Shown: positions 1 to 8,749 of the stretch, in pieces | How the letters are laid out: each line of letters starts with the position of its first letter | Numbering within the stretch: the stretch's first letter is position 1 | Origin: Thiomargarita sp. | Lineage (GTDB): Bacteria > Pseudomonadota > Gammaproteobacteria > Beggiatoales > Beggiatoaceae | Assembly: GCA_020721005.1 (NCBI GenBank) | Contig: DYNP01000016.1 | Coordinates: forward strand, 25,978 to 89,977 | Direction of reading: 5' to 3' | DNA length: 64,000 nucleotides | The notes under the pieces: generated by a model | What the model was told of the DNA's origin: nothing | Database searches by the model: none | The model's input: only the letters and a program-made list of their open reading frames with translations | Position numbers and translations under genes: made by a program

Positions 1-477
1 ACCAGCACTGATTTCGTCGAGTAAAATTAGGGTTGGAATTTCTAAATAAAGTTCAATGACTTCGGTGAAACTGGCCAGGTCGCAAGGGGCTGGGACTGGC
101 ATGTCAAGTTCGTTTAAAATATGGCGCAATACTCCCTCTTGATGGCACATGCGGGGGTCTTGAAAGTCGATAAATACCCATTGGTAACCGGGGGCTAGCC
201 AGTCATTGCGTTGATCGGGTCGCAATTCTTCTTTAGGGGTGTCAATAATACGTCTCAAATAATGCAGTAGTGAGGTTTTACCACTGCGTTTGGAGCCTAC
301 AATGGCAATGTGTTGTAAGGGTAGATGTTTCCAAACGTCGAAAACACGTTTGAGAATGTAATCTCGGCCAAAAAATTGACAGGGTTGGGTAATAGGAGGA
401 CCAATGACAAAGGGACTGCGCTGCCAACTGGTTAAGGAAATCGGTAAAGTTGAAACAGTGGTGAGAAATGAGTCCAT
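1..477 (-). CDS. AAA/NACHT-like ATPase, N-terminal part (cut by window edge)
   Basis: The frame is open from an ATG at 475-477 to the window edge, giving 159 codons. Near residue 41 it reads FFGRDYILKRV, which resembles the FGR motif placed just before the P-loop in AAA/NACHT-type ATPases. Walker A follows at about residues 61-68 (GSKRSGKTS) and a Walker B-like LILLDE lies at the very edge. An AAGG Shine-Dalgarno sequence precedes the ATG. Family members are often sensors or regulators with a variable C-terminal half, and that half is outside the window, so no specific role can be given. The ATPase fold is clear; the biological role is unknown. Confidence 0.8.
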   Translation of the reverse strand, partial: MDSFLTTVSTLPISLTSWQRSPFVIGPPITQPCQFFGRDYILKRVFDVWKHLPLQHIAIVGSKRSGKTSLLHYLRRIIDTPKEELRPDQRNDWLAPGYQWVFIDFQDPRMCHQEGVLRHILNELDMPVPAPCDLASFTEVIELYLEIPTLILLDEISAG

Positions 478-625
478 AATGGTTACCTTGGTTTTTCAGA
501 AAACTGGCCATGCGGTGTTTTTTAAGGCGATATTTCACCATTTTATGGTAGAATTTGCTAAACTTAAGATACCGGCCTTGTTGTGTAAGGTGTTCGGATT
601 TGGTTAAATTGATAGGAGTATTACC

Positions 626-1333
626 ATGTTTAAGTTTATTTCATTACTACTGGGCTTGATGTTAGGGAGCCTTTCTGTGCAAGCGGTTGAATTGGATACG
701 GTGGTTATTCATTCCAATACGTCTGCTTTTGCAGCGGGACAACTTTTAGACAGTGCCAAGGCTTTAGACTTGTCTAAGAACGCTGAGATTACGGTGGTTT
801 TTCCCACCGGAGGAGTTCAAACTGTGCAGGGACCTTACCGCGGTTATCTCACAGATCCCCGGTCTAAACAAACACCGGATACTCAATTGGTGACTACTTT
901 ATCCACATTTATTCAAAGTAATCCGTTACTTCGTGGACAGTTGCCTCCCCCAGAAACTTTATGGATGGTGGATGTGAGTGCCAATGATCGTCATTACTGC
1001 CTTATTTCCTCTAATGAGGTAACTTTATTGCGTTCAGAAAACCAAAGTCAAACTGCGGACAGTCTCCTGATCAAGAATAAACGGACTGAGGAATTTGCGG
1101 AAAATATGTGGCCAGCCCATCAGGAAACCTTGAACTGGCCAAGTGGTTTACCTATCGTATACGGGGATACTTATACCGTAGAATTGAAAAATCGTCAATC
1201 TGGGGCCAAGTTCAAGAAGTTGATATTATATCAACTCCCCAGCAATTTGCCCACCAGTTCTCATAAAGTAGTGTGGATGGTAGGACGAGGCTGCACTCCT
1301 CAAGCGAGTAGATTGTTAGCCAGCTTGAAATAG
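626..1333 (+). CDS. Secreted protein of unknown function
   Basis: The 235-residue product starts with a clear Sec signal peptide (residues 1-20, cleavage after SVQA), so it is probably periplasmic or exported. An ATAGGAG ribosome binding site lies 7 bases before the ATG. The mature part is mixed alpha/beta in character and has two cysteines, in RHYC and GRGC contexts, that could pair. I recognise no domain. It is divergent from the AAA ATPase and is followed by a hairpin before the RnfD-like gene, so it may be a single-gene transcript. Confidence 0.75.
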   Translation: MFKFISLLLGLMLGSLSVQAVELDTVVIHSNTSAFAAGQLLDSAKALDLSKNAEITVVFPTGGVQTVQGPYRGYLTDPRSKQTPDTQLVTTLSTFIQSNPLLRGQLPPPETLWMVDVSANDRHYCLISSNEVTLLRSENQSQTADSLLIKNKRTEEFAENMWPAHQETLNWPSGLPIVYGDTYTVELKNRQSGAKFKKLILYQLPSNLPTSSHKVVWMVGRGCTPQASRLLASLK

Positions 1334-1349
1334 TTTTATCGCGGTAAAG

Positions 1350-1380
1350 GGGATAACACTCTTCAAAGGAGAGTTATCCC
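1350..1380 (+). terminator. Hairpin after the secreted-protein gene
   Basis: GGGATAA pairs with TTATCCC and CTCT with AGAG, with a two-base bulge on one arm and a 7-base loop. It lies 17 bases after the stop codon. No strong T-run follows, so factor-independent termination is plausible but not certain. Confidence 0.45.
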
Positions 1381-1413
1381 TTAATCCTTAAAAATCAAAA
1401 GGCAAAAGTTTTC

Positions 1414-2229
1414 ATGAAACCCCTATTTGCCCATCTTCATTATTATGATCCCCGAGTTTACCAAATAAGCATATTAAGTACTTTACTCATTTATGGGTTA
1501 TTCTTTCTTGATTTTGACGTTAATCCATGGGCTATTATTTTGATTCCAAGTACTGCGATACTAACTCAATACGCCTATCATCGCTACCTCTCCCTTCCTA
1601 TTTTTGACGCAAAAAGCCCGCTGATTTCTGCCCTGTCTCTCTGCCTATTGCTGCGTACCAACAGTATAACCCTGCTCCTATTGGCCCCCATCATCACCAT
1701 TTCCAGTAAATTTCTTTTCCGCTGGAGAGAAAAGCATCTCTTCAATCCCACCAATTTTGGCTTGGTCACTTTGCTCCTGCTCACCGAGCAAATTTGGGTC
1801 TCCCCAGGTCAATGGGGAAATGGGACCTTGTTGGCTCTGTTATTTGCCGGTTTAGGCAGCTGGGTCATCTACCAAGCCAATCGAGCCGACATCACTCTAG
1901 CGTTCCTAATATTCTACGCCATTATACTATTTGGACGCGCCTCTTGGCTGGGCGATCCTTTGACCATTCCCCTACATCAATTGCAAAGCGGAGCCCTGCT
2001 ACTATTTGCCTTCTTCATGCTTTCCGATCCCAAAACCACGCCTGATTCCCGAGCCGGGCGCCTGCTGTTTGCCCTGCTCGTTGCCTTGGGCGCCGCCTTT
2101 GTCCAATTTTGGCTTTATCGCACGAATGGGTTATTATGGTCACTGGCTTTTTTTTCGTTACTTACCCCAATTATCGACCGGTTACTCCCTAACCAACCTT
2201 ATCAATGGCCAATCCACAAGGAAAAATAA
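1414..2229 (+). CDS. RnfD/NqrB-like integral membrane protein
   Basis: The 271-residue product is almost entirely hydrophobic, with about eight to ten membrane segments. It carries the FNPTNFG segment (about residues 109-115) and, near residue 207, FFMLSDPKTTP, matching the FFMxTDPxTxP region of RnfD and NqrB. Those proteins are membrane subunits of Na+/H+-translocating redox complexes and normally carry FMN bound covalently to a threonine in an SGAT motif. I see no SGAT here; the closest match is SGAL at the later conserved segment. No other rnf or nqr gene is nearby, so it probably works outside a classical Rnf complex. The stop is one base before the ATG of the DUF2330 gene, and the AAGGA within its last codons serves that gene, so the two are co-translated. 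Confidence 0.75.
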   Translation: MKPLFAHLHYYDPRVYQISILSTLLIYGLFFLDFDVNPWAIILIPSTAILTQYAYHRYLSLPIFDAKSPLISALSLCLLLRTNSITLLLLAPIITISSKFLFRWREKHLFNPTNFGLVTLLLLTEQIWVSPGQWGNGTLLALLFAGLGSWVIYQANRADITLAFLIFYAIILFGRASWLGDPLTIPLHQLQSGALLLFAFFMLSDPKTTPDSRAGRLLFALLVALGAAFVQFWLYRTNGLLWSLAFFSLLTPIIDRLLPNQPYQWPIHKEK

Positions 2230-2230
2230 T

Positions 2231-3553
2231 ATGAAACACAGTCTATGGGCGGTTTTACTGCTCATCTACTACTCTAATGTACACAGCTTTTGTGGCTTCT
2301 ATGTTGCCAAAGCAGACACTCAACTTTTCAACAAAGCCTCTCAAGTTGTGATAGTCCGACAAGATGACAAAACTGTACTCACAATGGCTAATGATTTCAA
2401 AGGCGATCCCCAAGAATTTGCCATTGTCATCCCGGTCCCCACTTTTATTGAAGAAGGTCAAATTCACATTGGGGACAAACAAATCATCAACCATCTTGAC
2501 AATTATACTGCTCCTCGTTTGGTCGAATATTTTGACGACGACCCCTGCCGAGTTTACCTTCGAGAGGCCGGACCTGCCATGTCCGCCGCTCCTAAAAGTG
2601 AAAGTTCAGATATGATTCGCTCCAAAAAAAATAGCCATGGAGTCACCATAGAAGCCGAATATACCATTGGAGAATATGATATTCTCATTCTCTCTGCTCA
2701 ACAAAGTGACGGGTTGGAACAGTGGTTGATCGAAAATGACTACAAAATTCCCAAAAAAGCCAACCAAGTCCTGGACAGCTACATTCGACAAAATGTCCGA
2801 TTTTTCGTAGCCAAAGTCAACTTAACAGAACACTCCAAACTGGGCTTCTCTTATCTACGTCCCATCCAAGTTGCCTATGAATCTCCCAAATTTATCCTGC
2901 CCATTCGTTTGGGAACACTTAATGCTGACGGAGATCAAGAACTGTTTATCTACACTCTGACTCAAAAAGGCCGCGTAGAAACCACCAACTACCGAAATGT
3001 CAAACTCCCCAGCAATATGGAACTGCCCCTATTTATCAAAAAGGAATTTCCCGACTTTTACCGGGCGCTGTTTGAAGAACAAGTCCGCAAACAATCCATG
3101 CGAGCCGTTTTCCTAGAATATGCCTGGGATATGAACTGGTGCGACCCTTGCGCCGCCGATCCTCTTAGCGTAGAAGAATTACAAGAGCTGGGCGTATTTT
3201 GGTTAAGAGACCGACGCCCAGACAATTGGGCGGAATTGGATGTATTTGTTACCCGCCTCCACCTCCGTTACAATGCAGACACCTTTCCCGAAGACCTCAT
3301 CTTTCAAGAAACTTCTGATCGAGAAAATTTCCAAGGCCGCTACATCGTCAGGCATCCTTGGGAAGGAAAAGAAACATGTGACGAAGCCAAACAGTATCGT
3401 CAACAACTGGGAGTACGTTATGAAGGAGAAGCCCGACGATTGGCCGACCTCACTGGTTGGGACATCCAAAAAATCCGTCAAAAAATGAAAATTCCAGAAG
3501 AAGGAACTCCAGACTCCAAAACCTGGTGGCAACGACTCTGGCACCGAAATTAA
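2231..3553 (+). CDS. DUF2330 secreted protein
   Basis: I place the start at the ATG at 2231, which gives a clean signal peptide (about residues 1-19, ending NVHS) and an AAGGA 7 bases upstream. A longer in-frame opening back to 2006 would read through the membrane gene and is rejected. The mature N-terminus (FCGFYVAKAD, then QVVIVRQDD and FAIVIPVP) is typical of DUF2330, a family of exported proteins of unknown biochemistry. The 440 residues include several cysteines (FCGF, DDPC, WCDPC, ETCDE), so disulfides or metal binding are possible. The tight coupling with the RnfD-like gene suggests the pair forms a functional unit at the membrane's outer face. Confidence 0.85.
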   Translation: MKHSLWAVLLLIYYSNVHSFCGFYVAKADTQLFNKASQVVIVRQDDKTVLTMANDFKGDPQEFAIVIPVPTFIEEGQIHIGDKQIINHLDNYTAPRLVEYFDDDPCRVYLREAGPAMSAAPKSESSDMIRSKKNSHGVTIEAEYTIGEYDILILSAQQSDGLEQWLIENDYKIPKKANQVLDSYIRQNVRFFVAKVNLTEHSKLGFSYLRPIQVAYESPKFILPIRLGTLNADGDQELFIYTLTQKGRVETTNYRNVKLPSNMELPLFIKKEFPDFYRALFEEQVRKQSMRAVFLEYAWDMNWCDPCAADPLSVEELQELGVFWLRDRRPDNWAELDVFVTRLHLRYNADTFPEDLIFQETSDRENFQGRYIVRHPWEGKETCDEAKQYRQQLGVRYEGEARRLADLTGWDIQKIRQKMKIPEEGTPDSKTWWQRLWHRN

Positions 3554-3679
3554 CCCTCTTAAATGACATGCTTGCCCCTCAACTGCTAGGTTATGCCAGG
3601 TGATAACCTAACCTGCCTTTTTCCGCGCAGCACATGTAGAATGGGCTGACCAACGAGAAGCCCATCAATCGCCCAGAAC

Positions 3680-3846
3680 CACCCCCTACCCCTCCTTGCA
3701 AAGGAGGGGGGAAGTAAACAACCCCCCTTTTTTCCAAGGGAAGATCAAGAATAGCCCCCCCTTTTTTCCAAGGGAAGATCAAGAATAGTCCCCCCTTTTT
3801 TCCAAGGGAAGATCAAGAATAGCCCCCCCTTTTTTCCAAGGGGGGG
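3680..3846. repeat. C-rich 34-bp tandem hairpin repeats
   Basis: After a CTCCTTGCAAAGGAG hairpin at about 3692-3706, a unit of the form CCCCCC-T6-CCAAGGGAAG followed by ATCAAGAATAG repeats with an exact 34-base period (phase marks at 3741, 3775, 3809), ending in a G-run. It resembles the 35-bp array at 37.9 kb. Degraded copies of an ACATGTAGRATGGGCTGAC motif lie just upstream, at about 3630. The whole gap 3554-4064 holds only repeats and the promoter listed below. Confidence 0.85.
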
Positions 3847-3858
3847 GTTGGGGGGGGT

Positions 3859-3910
3859 AAGCGCATGTAGGATAATCCTCACTGTTGATCAGCCTATCCT
3901 ACATGCGCTT
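3859..3910. repeat. Perfect 15-bp inverted repeat
   Basis: AAGCGCATGTAGGAT at 3859-3873 is perfectly repeated in inverse at 3896-3910, with a 22-base loop, and is followed by TTTCTTCC. It may end transcription coming from the DUF2330 side. The arm sequence belongs to the GCATGTAGGAT family also seen near 38.03, 49.98, 56.2 and 63.7 kb. Confidence 0.7.
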
Positions 3911-3921
3911 TTTCTTCCACT

Positions 3922-3962
3922 TTGACCTAGATCAAGGCACATTCCAATTTCTCTCCTATACT
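3922..3962 (+). promoter_or_regulatory. FNR/ANR-type box and -10 element
   Basis: TTGACCTAGATCAA at 3922-3935 fits the FNR/ANR half-site pattern TTGA(T/C)-N4-ATCAA. A -10 element TATACT lies at 3957-3962. A start near 3970 would put the box centre (3928.5) at about -41.5, the spacing of class II FNR activation. The gene at 4065 is the first gene downstream. The fit in both sequence and spacing makes anaerobic activation likely, but this is inferred. Confidence 0.65.
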
Positions 3963-4064
3963 AATATTCGATATTGACTCTAACCCAACAAGTCAATTGG
4001 TTAACTCAAAACCATTCTTGCAGTAACTCAGCCTTTACACAACAATTTTAGCCTAGGAAACAAT

Positions 4065-4490
4065 ATGAATAAAACCCTTATTGGATGTGCAACCGCCCTT
4101 TCCCTCCTGATCATGCCCTTTGCCCAAGCCGCCACTATCTGTGACGTGAAAAGCAATCTCAATGAAGCTCGTGCCAGTTTAGTAGCCCTCCTGGATTCCA
4201 CTGACAAAACCCAACACGAGGCTCTGAAAACCGCCATCAACACAGCTTCAACTGCAGTTGAAACTGCTATTGCTGACCTTTTGAAGGAAAAAGCGGGCGA
4301 TTCCCAACTGACCAAATTGAGTGAAGTGTGGACGGAATTCAAAACCACTCGGGAAACTGAAATCATTCCCGCGATTGATTCTGGAAACGTAGCTAAAGCC
4401 AAAGAGTTAGCCACCACCGTACAAGCCGAACGCGTCAAATCCATGGCAACTTTAGTCACCGAACTGGGCGGAGACAAGTGCACCGACTAA
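4065..4490 (+). CDS. Small secreted helical protein, probably periplasmic
   Basis: The 141-residue product has a typical signal peptide (residues 1-22, ending AQA) and an AGGAAA ribosome binding site. The mature protein is almost wholly predicted alpha-helix with heptad-like Ala/Leu spacing, like a stand-alone four-helix bundle. One cysteine is near each end (ATIC and DKCTD) and could tie the two ends together. There is no CxxCH haem motif, so it is not a cytochrome c'. I do not recognise a named family. The FNR-like promoter upstream suggests it is made when oxygen is scarce. Confidence 0.8.
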   Translation: MNKTLIGCATALSLLIMPFAQAATICDVKSNLNEARASLVALLDSTDKTQHEALKTAINTASTAVETAIADLLKEKAGDSQLTKLSEVWTEFKTTRETEIIPAIDSGNVAKAKELATTVQAERVKSMATLVTELGGDKCTD

Positions 4491-4511
4491 ACCCATAACC
4501 CTGGCTTGAAA

Positions 4512-4540
4512 CCACCAGATCGGCTCCACCGATCCGGTGG
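4512..4540. terminator. Shared hairpin between convergent genes
   Basis: CCACC(A)GATCGG pairs with CCGATC(C)GGTGG across a 5-base loop, with a single mismatch. It sits in the 60-bp gap between the converging ends of the helical-protein gene and the rhodanese gene. The T-tracts are weak. Confidence 0.55.
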
Positions 4541-4550
4541 CACTTGTCCC

Positions 4551-5036
4551 TTAACCATGAGCTTTTAATTTTGGCGCCAACTGATCAGCTCGAACCTTAG
4601 AAATCAACAAGTTATCCGCACTATCAACATCAATCAATTCCCCCTGCCCATTCCGCAACGGCAACTCAAAATCATTCCATCCCTTAATCCCCGTTTTTAA
4701 AGACCACACCTGCTGATATCCCATAATTGACAAAGTCAAAGCAGCCAACACACTCCGATTGCCAGAGCGACAAATCACCACAACTTTCCGATCCCTAGCC
4801 TTCACCAATTCTGGCACTGTCTCCTCAAAACCATACTCACAAGCCTGCTCCAAAATACCTCGAGGCACATTTAGAGAATTGGGAATGTGCAACTGAGCAA
4901 ACTCATAATTTTCTCGCACATCCAACAATATAGGTCCGGGCACCTGTTCCAACCAAGGCTGCACATCCCAAGGAAACACCTCTTGGACAACCTGTAAACC
5001 TTCTGTGATCAAATCTTGATAACGTTTCATATTCAT
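4551..5036 (-). CDS. Rhodanese-domain protein
   Basis: The 161-residue cytoplasmic protein carries one rhodanese domain (about residues 18-135). It has the LLDVRENYEF and HIPNSLNVPRG signatures and an active-site loop CRSGNRS with the catalytic cysteine. Single-domain rhodaneses move or sense sulfane sulfur, which fits a sulfur bacterium, but the donor and acceptor are unknown. The weak GCAGG is better spaced for the second ATG (5030), so translation may start at MKRYQ. It lies downstream of ubiB on the same strand with a 24-base gap and may be read from the ubi transcript. Confidence 0.9.
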   Translation of the reverse strand: MNMKRYQDLITEGLQVVQEVFPWDVQPWLEQVPGPILLDVRENYEFAQLHIPNSLNVPRGILEQACEYGFEETVPELVKARDRKVVVICRSGNRSVLAALTLSIMGYQQVWSLKTGIKGWNDFELPLRNGQGELIDVDSADNLLISKVRADQLAPKLKAHG

Positions 5037-5060
5037 GCCTGCTCATTGTTATAACCAAGC

Positions 5061-6734
5061 TCAATCAACATTTTTTGCAGTGGACAACGCCAATAACAAC
5101 AAAAAACATCCCGCTCCCCCCAACACAATGCCCAACAACGGCATATTCCACAATTTCCAAGCCTGCAATGACAATATCAAACTGGCACTGAATAACAAAC
5201 TGCTGCCAATCACCACCCATTGCAAACGTTTTTGTTGATGATGAATTTCCCCTTTCAACTCCACAAGTCCTTGATGCAACTGCTTTAAACGTTCCGATTG
5301 AGTCTGTTGTTGCACCAAACTTTCATGGACCAACAATGGTAAATCTGGCAACTTTTCTGCCCACAAAGGCAAATTACTGCGAATGCCTCGAAAAAATGCC
5401 CGAAATCCCACCCGCTCATCCATCCAACGTTCCAAATAAGGCTTAGCCGTTTTCCAAAGATCCAAGTCGGGATACAATTGTCGACCTAACCCCTCAATAT
5501 TCAACAATGTTTTCTGTAACAATACCAACTGGGGTTGCACTTCCATATTGAAACGGCGAGCCGTCTGAAACAAACGCAATAACACCAATCCAAAAGAAAT
5601 TTCCTTTAACGGCCTGTCAAAAATAGGCTCACACACACTCCGAATAGCTCCTTCAAATTCTTCCACTCGTGTATTTGGAGGTACCCATCCCGAAGACACA
5701 TGCAATTCTGCCACTCGATGATAATCGCGTCGAAAAAATGCCAAAAAATTGGCGGCCAAATAATGCTGATCCTGTTGACTTAACGTGCCCATGATCCCAA
5801 AATCCACCGCAATATAGTGGGGACGCCCTGGCTGACTCACATCCACAAAAATATTCCCCGGGTGCATGTCAGCATGAAAAAAATTATCCCTAAACACTTG
5901 AGTGAAAAAGATTTCAACTCCAGATTCGGCAAGATATTTAAAATTAGTCCCCTGTTGTCTTAAAGTTGCTATATCACTGATGGGAACACCATGAATTCTC
6001 TCCATCACCAAACAATTGGGATGAGTATAATTCCATTCCACTTCGGGAATATACAACAGATCCAATTGATTGAAATTGCGTCTCAATTGTGTGGCATTGG
6101 CTGCCTCCTGCATCAGATCCAATTCATTGTACAAATTCTTTTCAAATTCTGCCACCACTTCTCGCGGTCTCAAGCGACGCCCCTCGCTCCAATAACGATT
6201 GGCAATGTCAGCAAATAAATACAATAATTCAATATCTTTGCGAATCCGCGGTTTAATTCCCGGGCGCACAATTTTAATCACTACCTCACGCCCATTGTGC
6301 AAACGGGCTGCATGGACTTGGGCAATGGAAGCGGCTGCCAACGGTTGCTCATTAAATTCGGAAAATACTTCTTCCAGAGAATGACCATAGGTGCGTTCGA
6401 GAATTTGACGAGCCAATTGCCCATCAAAAGGAGGCACCCGGTCTTGTAATCGGGCCAATTCCACCGCCACATCATCTGGCAACAGGTCTCGACGAGTGGA
6501 TAAAATTTGCCCGAATTTTACAAAAATAGGTCCCAATTCTTCCAAAGCCAAACGAATGCGCATGCCTCGAGACAAATGTTTGGGGCGCAACCAATATCCT
6601 GGGGTTAAATAGCCCAGTAAGTGCAAGGGACCAAAGAGCTTTGTGGATAAAATCAATTCATCCAGACCATAACGCACAATCACTTGGTAAATGCCAAATA
6701 AACGAGTAATTTGCCGAATAGGTAAATGCAACAT
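5061..6734 (-). CDS. ubiB: UbiB, ABC1/ADCK-family ATPase of ubiquinone synthesis
   Basis: The 557 residues compare with about 546 in E. coli UbiB. The ABC1/ADCK kinase-like fold shows the KFGQ motif ([12 protein letters not shown], about residue 73), an Ala-rich loop ([11 protein letters not shown]), [10 protein letters not shown] and the metal-binding VDFGIMG. Two membrane segments close the C-terminus (about residues 505-550). UbiB is an atypical ATPase needed for the aerobic coenzyme Q pathway, probably by extracting or handling membrane-bound intermediates. It is the last gene of ubiE-RDD-ubiJ-ubiB and starts three bases after ubiJ. Confidence 0.96.
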   Translation of the reverse strand: MLHLPIRQITRLFGIYQVIVRYGLDELILSTKLFGPLHLLGYLTPGYWLRPKHLSRGMRIRLALEELGPIFVKFGQILSTRRDLLPDDVAVELARLQDRVPPFDGQLARQILERTYGHSLEEVFSEFNEQPLAAASIAQVHAARLHNGREVVIKIVRPGIKPRIRKDIELLYLFADIANRYWSEGRRLRPREVVAEFEKNLYNELDLMQEAANATQLRRNFNQLDLLYIPEVEWNYTHPNCLVMERIHGVPISDIATLRQQGTNFKYLAESGVEIFFTQVFRDNFFHADMHPGNIFVDVSQPGRPHYIAVDFGIMGTLSQQDQHYLAANFLAFFRRDYHRVAELHVSSGWVPPNTRVEEFEGAIRSVCEPIFDRPLKEISFGLVLLRLFQTARRFNMEVQPQLVLLQKTLLNIEGLGRQLYPDLDLWKTAKPYLERWMDERVGFRAFFRGIRSNLPLWAEKLPDLPLLVHESLVQQQTQSERLKQLHQGLVELKGEIHHQQKRLQWVVIGSSLLFSASLILSLQAWKLWNMPLLGIVLGGAGCFLLLLALSTAKNVD

Positions 6735-6737
6735 GAA

Positions 6738-7325
6738 TTAGGCCATCAGCCGTTGAATTTGTTGAGAAAGTCTTTCCACATCATCCCTTAATATAGCCAC
6801 TTCATTTAGAAAATCTTGCATTTCAGCCTGACCAGGCAAGTAATGAACTTCTTCCTGTAAATATTCAACCCAATTGCGTTGTAAAGTGGAAAATTGGTGT
6901 TGGGCATACTGTTGTCCTTGGTGGTGCCAACGAGACAGAGTATGAGCAGGCCAATCGCCCAAAAAGCGGGAACATTGTTCCTCCCAATCAATTTCTAAAT
7001 GTTTTAGGATGTGCACAAAGCGTTGTAAAGTATGGACTTCTCCTTCTATATTTAACATTTTTTGTTGAGCCAACGGTTGTTCAGATTGTAGCAATTGGCG
7101 CAATAAAGTGAAGGGAGGCGCGCTGACTCGAACATCAGCGGGACCTTCATAATCAGTCAGCAGAATGACTCCTTGTTGATCCGGGAATATGGAAATGGTC
7201 ATGTTCAAACCTTGCAGTTCCACTTGGATGATTTTGCCCACCAGCGGTTCTAAAGCAGCTAAACTGACCGGGTCCCATTGCAAGGATTGGTTCAGTATTT
7301 TTTCAAAGGGAGTTAAGAGTTTCAT
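6738..7325 (-). CDS. ubiJ: UbiJ, SCP2-domain ubiquinone assembly factor
   Basis: The 195 residues contain an SCP2-like lipid-binding domain in the N-terminal half (about residues 15-115; ADVRVSAPPFTLLRQLL is typical) and a C-terminal coiled coil (about residues 155-195) like that of E. coli UbiJ. UbiJ helps gather the Ubi enzymes and binds the prenylated intermediates. Its ATG overlaps the stop of the RDD gene by four bases (7322-7325). Position between ubiE and ubiB matches other gammaproteobacteria. Confidence 0.92.
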   Translation of the reverse strand: MKLLTPFEKILNQSLQWDPVSLAALEPLVGKIIQVELQGLNMTISIFPDQQGVILLTDYEGPADVRVSAPPFTLLRQLLQSEQPLAQQKMLNIEGEVHTLQRFVHILKHLEIDWEEQCSRFLGDWPAHTLSRWHHQGQQYAQHQFSTLQRNWVEYLQEEVHYLPGQAEMQDFLNEVAILRDDVERLSQQIQRLMA

Positions 7326-7780
7326 TGCGCCTCCTTCATGAGTTGGGATAAAGGTATTTGGGATTCATCTCGCAAAATGACCACGGTGCGGGCCATTTTA
7401 TCATGCCAGCCTTGTTTACGAGTATCGCGCAAAATCCATAAAAAACCCAGTCCCAATGGTATCGCGGAAATAAAATAGCCAAGGTAACGAAGCAAGGCTT
7501 GGAGAGGAGTGATTGCAGTGTAAGTGGTGACTTGCACTATTTCACAGTTAAACAATAGTTTACCTGGGGTGGCTGCACAGCGTATCCAATAGAGAATAAT
7601 GATAAGAGCTGCCAACAGGTCATTAACTAAAAACAGTTGCCAGGGTGATTGCTCAATTTTTTCAATGGAGAAATAATCCAATCCATAATTCAGAATCAGA
7701 AACAGGGTGCCCAGCAGCGATGAGTCAATAAATAGGGCAGCCAGTCGGCGCCAAAAACCTGCATAAGTTATTGAAGTCAC
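7322..7780 (-). CDS. RDD-family membrane protein inside the ubi operon
   Basis: The 152-residue protein has the RDD-family N-terminal [12 protein letters not shown] motif and three to four membrane segments, and ends with a polar tail. Some RDD proteins have been linked to ion transport, but most have no known role. It overlaps both ubiE (7777-7780) and ubiJ (7322-7325) by four bases, so it is translationally coupled on both sides. In E. coli ubiE and ubiJ are adjacent without it, so a role tied to membrane quinone synthesis is possible but is inference. Confidence 0.85.
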   Translation of the reverse strand: MTSITYAGFWRRLAALFIDSSLLGTLFLILNYGLDYFSIEKIEQSPWQLFLVNDLLAALIIILYWIRCAATPGKLLFNCEIVQVTTYTAITPLQALLRYLGYFISAIPLGLGFLWILRDTRKQGWHDKMARTVVILRDESQIPLSQLMKEAQ

Positions 7781-8523
7781 AGTTTAAATCCTCGATGTAC
7801 TGCCACTATGCCACCGCTCAAATTATGACAGTCACAGCGTTCAAAACCGGCCTGTTCCAAAAGAGATAACAGTTGTGCCTGGTTGGGATGCATCCGAATG
7901 GATTCTGCTAAATAACGGTAACTGTGAGCGTCTTTGGCTATCAGTTGCCCCAATTTGGGTAAAATGTTGAAAGAATACCAGTCATACAAGGGTTTAAGAG
8001 GTTTAATTTTCAATTCTGAGAATTCCAAAATTAATAAACGCCCTCCAGGTTTTAATACTCGAAATAGTGAGTGTAAAGCGGCTTCTTTGTCAGTGACATT
8101 GCGCAATCCAAACGCCAGGGTGATCAGGTCAAAACTGGCGTCTGCAAACGGCAGTTGTTCGGCATTGACTTGGGCATAGTGCACCAATATGCCTTGGTTA
8201 AATAAACGTTCTCGACCCACTTGTAACATGCTTGCATTGATATCCGCCAGTACTACTTGACCGGTGGGGGCTACTTTTTCTGCCAATTTTAACGCCAAGT
8301 CTCCAGTACCGCCGGCCAAGTCCAATACGATTTCTCCGGGACGTGCTTGAGCCAAACTGAGGGTAAATTGTTTCCAACAGCGGTGAATGCCCAATGACAT
8401 CAGATCGTTCATGAGATCGTAGCGAGGGGCAACTGAGGCAAATACTTGGGTTACTCGTTGCACTTTTTCGTGAATGGGAACTTGAGTAAAGCCAAAGTGG
8501 GTGGTTTTTTTGTCAGAAGTCAT
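7777..8523 (-). CDS. ubiE: UbiE C-methyltransferase
   Basis: The 248-residue class I SAM-dependent methyltransferase carries the UbiE/COQ5 signatures: [19 protein letters not shown] (about residue 29), the SAM loop [11 protein letters not shown], and LRNV(T)DKEAAL. It C-methylates the benzoquinol ring in ubiquinone synthesis and can also methylate demethylmenaquinol. It is the first gene of the ubi operon. Terminator-like sequence for the upstream tectonin gene lies between, so the ubi operon probably has its own promoter in 8524-8598. Confidence 0.97.
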   Translation of the reverse strand: MTSDKKTTHFGFTQVPIHEKVQRVTQVFASVAPRYDLMNDLMSLGIHRCWKQFTLSLAQARPGEIVLDLAGGTGDLALKLAEKVAPTGQVVLADINASMLQVGRERLFNQGILVHYAQVNAEQLPFADASFDLITLAFGLRNVTDKEAALHSLFRVLKPGGRLLILEFSELKIKPLKPLYDWYSFNILPKLGQLIAKDAHSYRYLAESIRMHPNQAQLLSLLEQAGFERCDCHNLSGGIVAVHRGFKL

Positions 8524-8598
8524 AATGTGGTTTCCAAGTTAAGTTTGGAGCCTGGGCTAAGTGAGTGTTTAAATCAGTTACAGGTAAATATATGCCAT

Positions 8599-8641
8599 AA
8601 AAAAACCGCTGAGTCTTTTACCAGGGCTCAACGGTTTTTTT
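8599..8641 (-). terminator. Strong terminator hairpin
   Basis: AAAAAACCGCTGAG faces CTCAACGGTTTTTTT with one mismatch and a 13-base loop. A T-run follows on either strand. It lies downstream of the minus-strand tectonin gene and ahead of ubiE, so it most likely ends the tectonin transcript. Confidence 0.75.
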
Positions 8642-8749
8642 GCCAGGGTTGCAATGTGTCAGTTATATGGGATGATAGACCACACCTTTTTATATTACCC
8701 ATCATTTGATATCGGTGGGCACTTGATAAAAGTGATTATCCTAACTGAA

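Noticed and set aside
2006..2230. 75-residue N-terminal extension of the DUF2330 protein
   Set aside because: It runs out of frame through the membrane-protein gene, and the signal peptide begins exactly at 2231.
4065..4490. Cytochrome c' or b562 for the small helical protein
   Set aside because: There is no CxxCH motif and no suitable Met/His pair.
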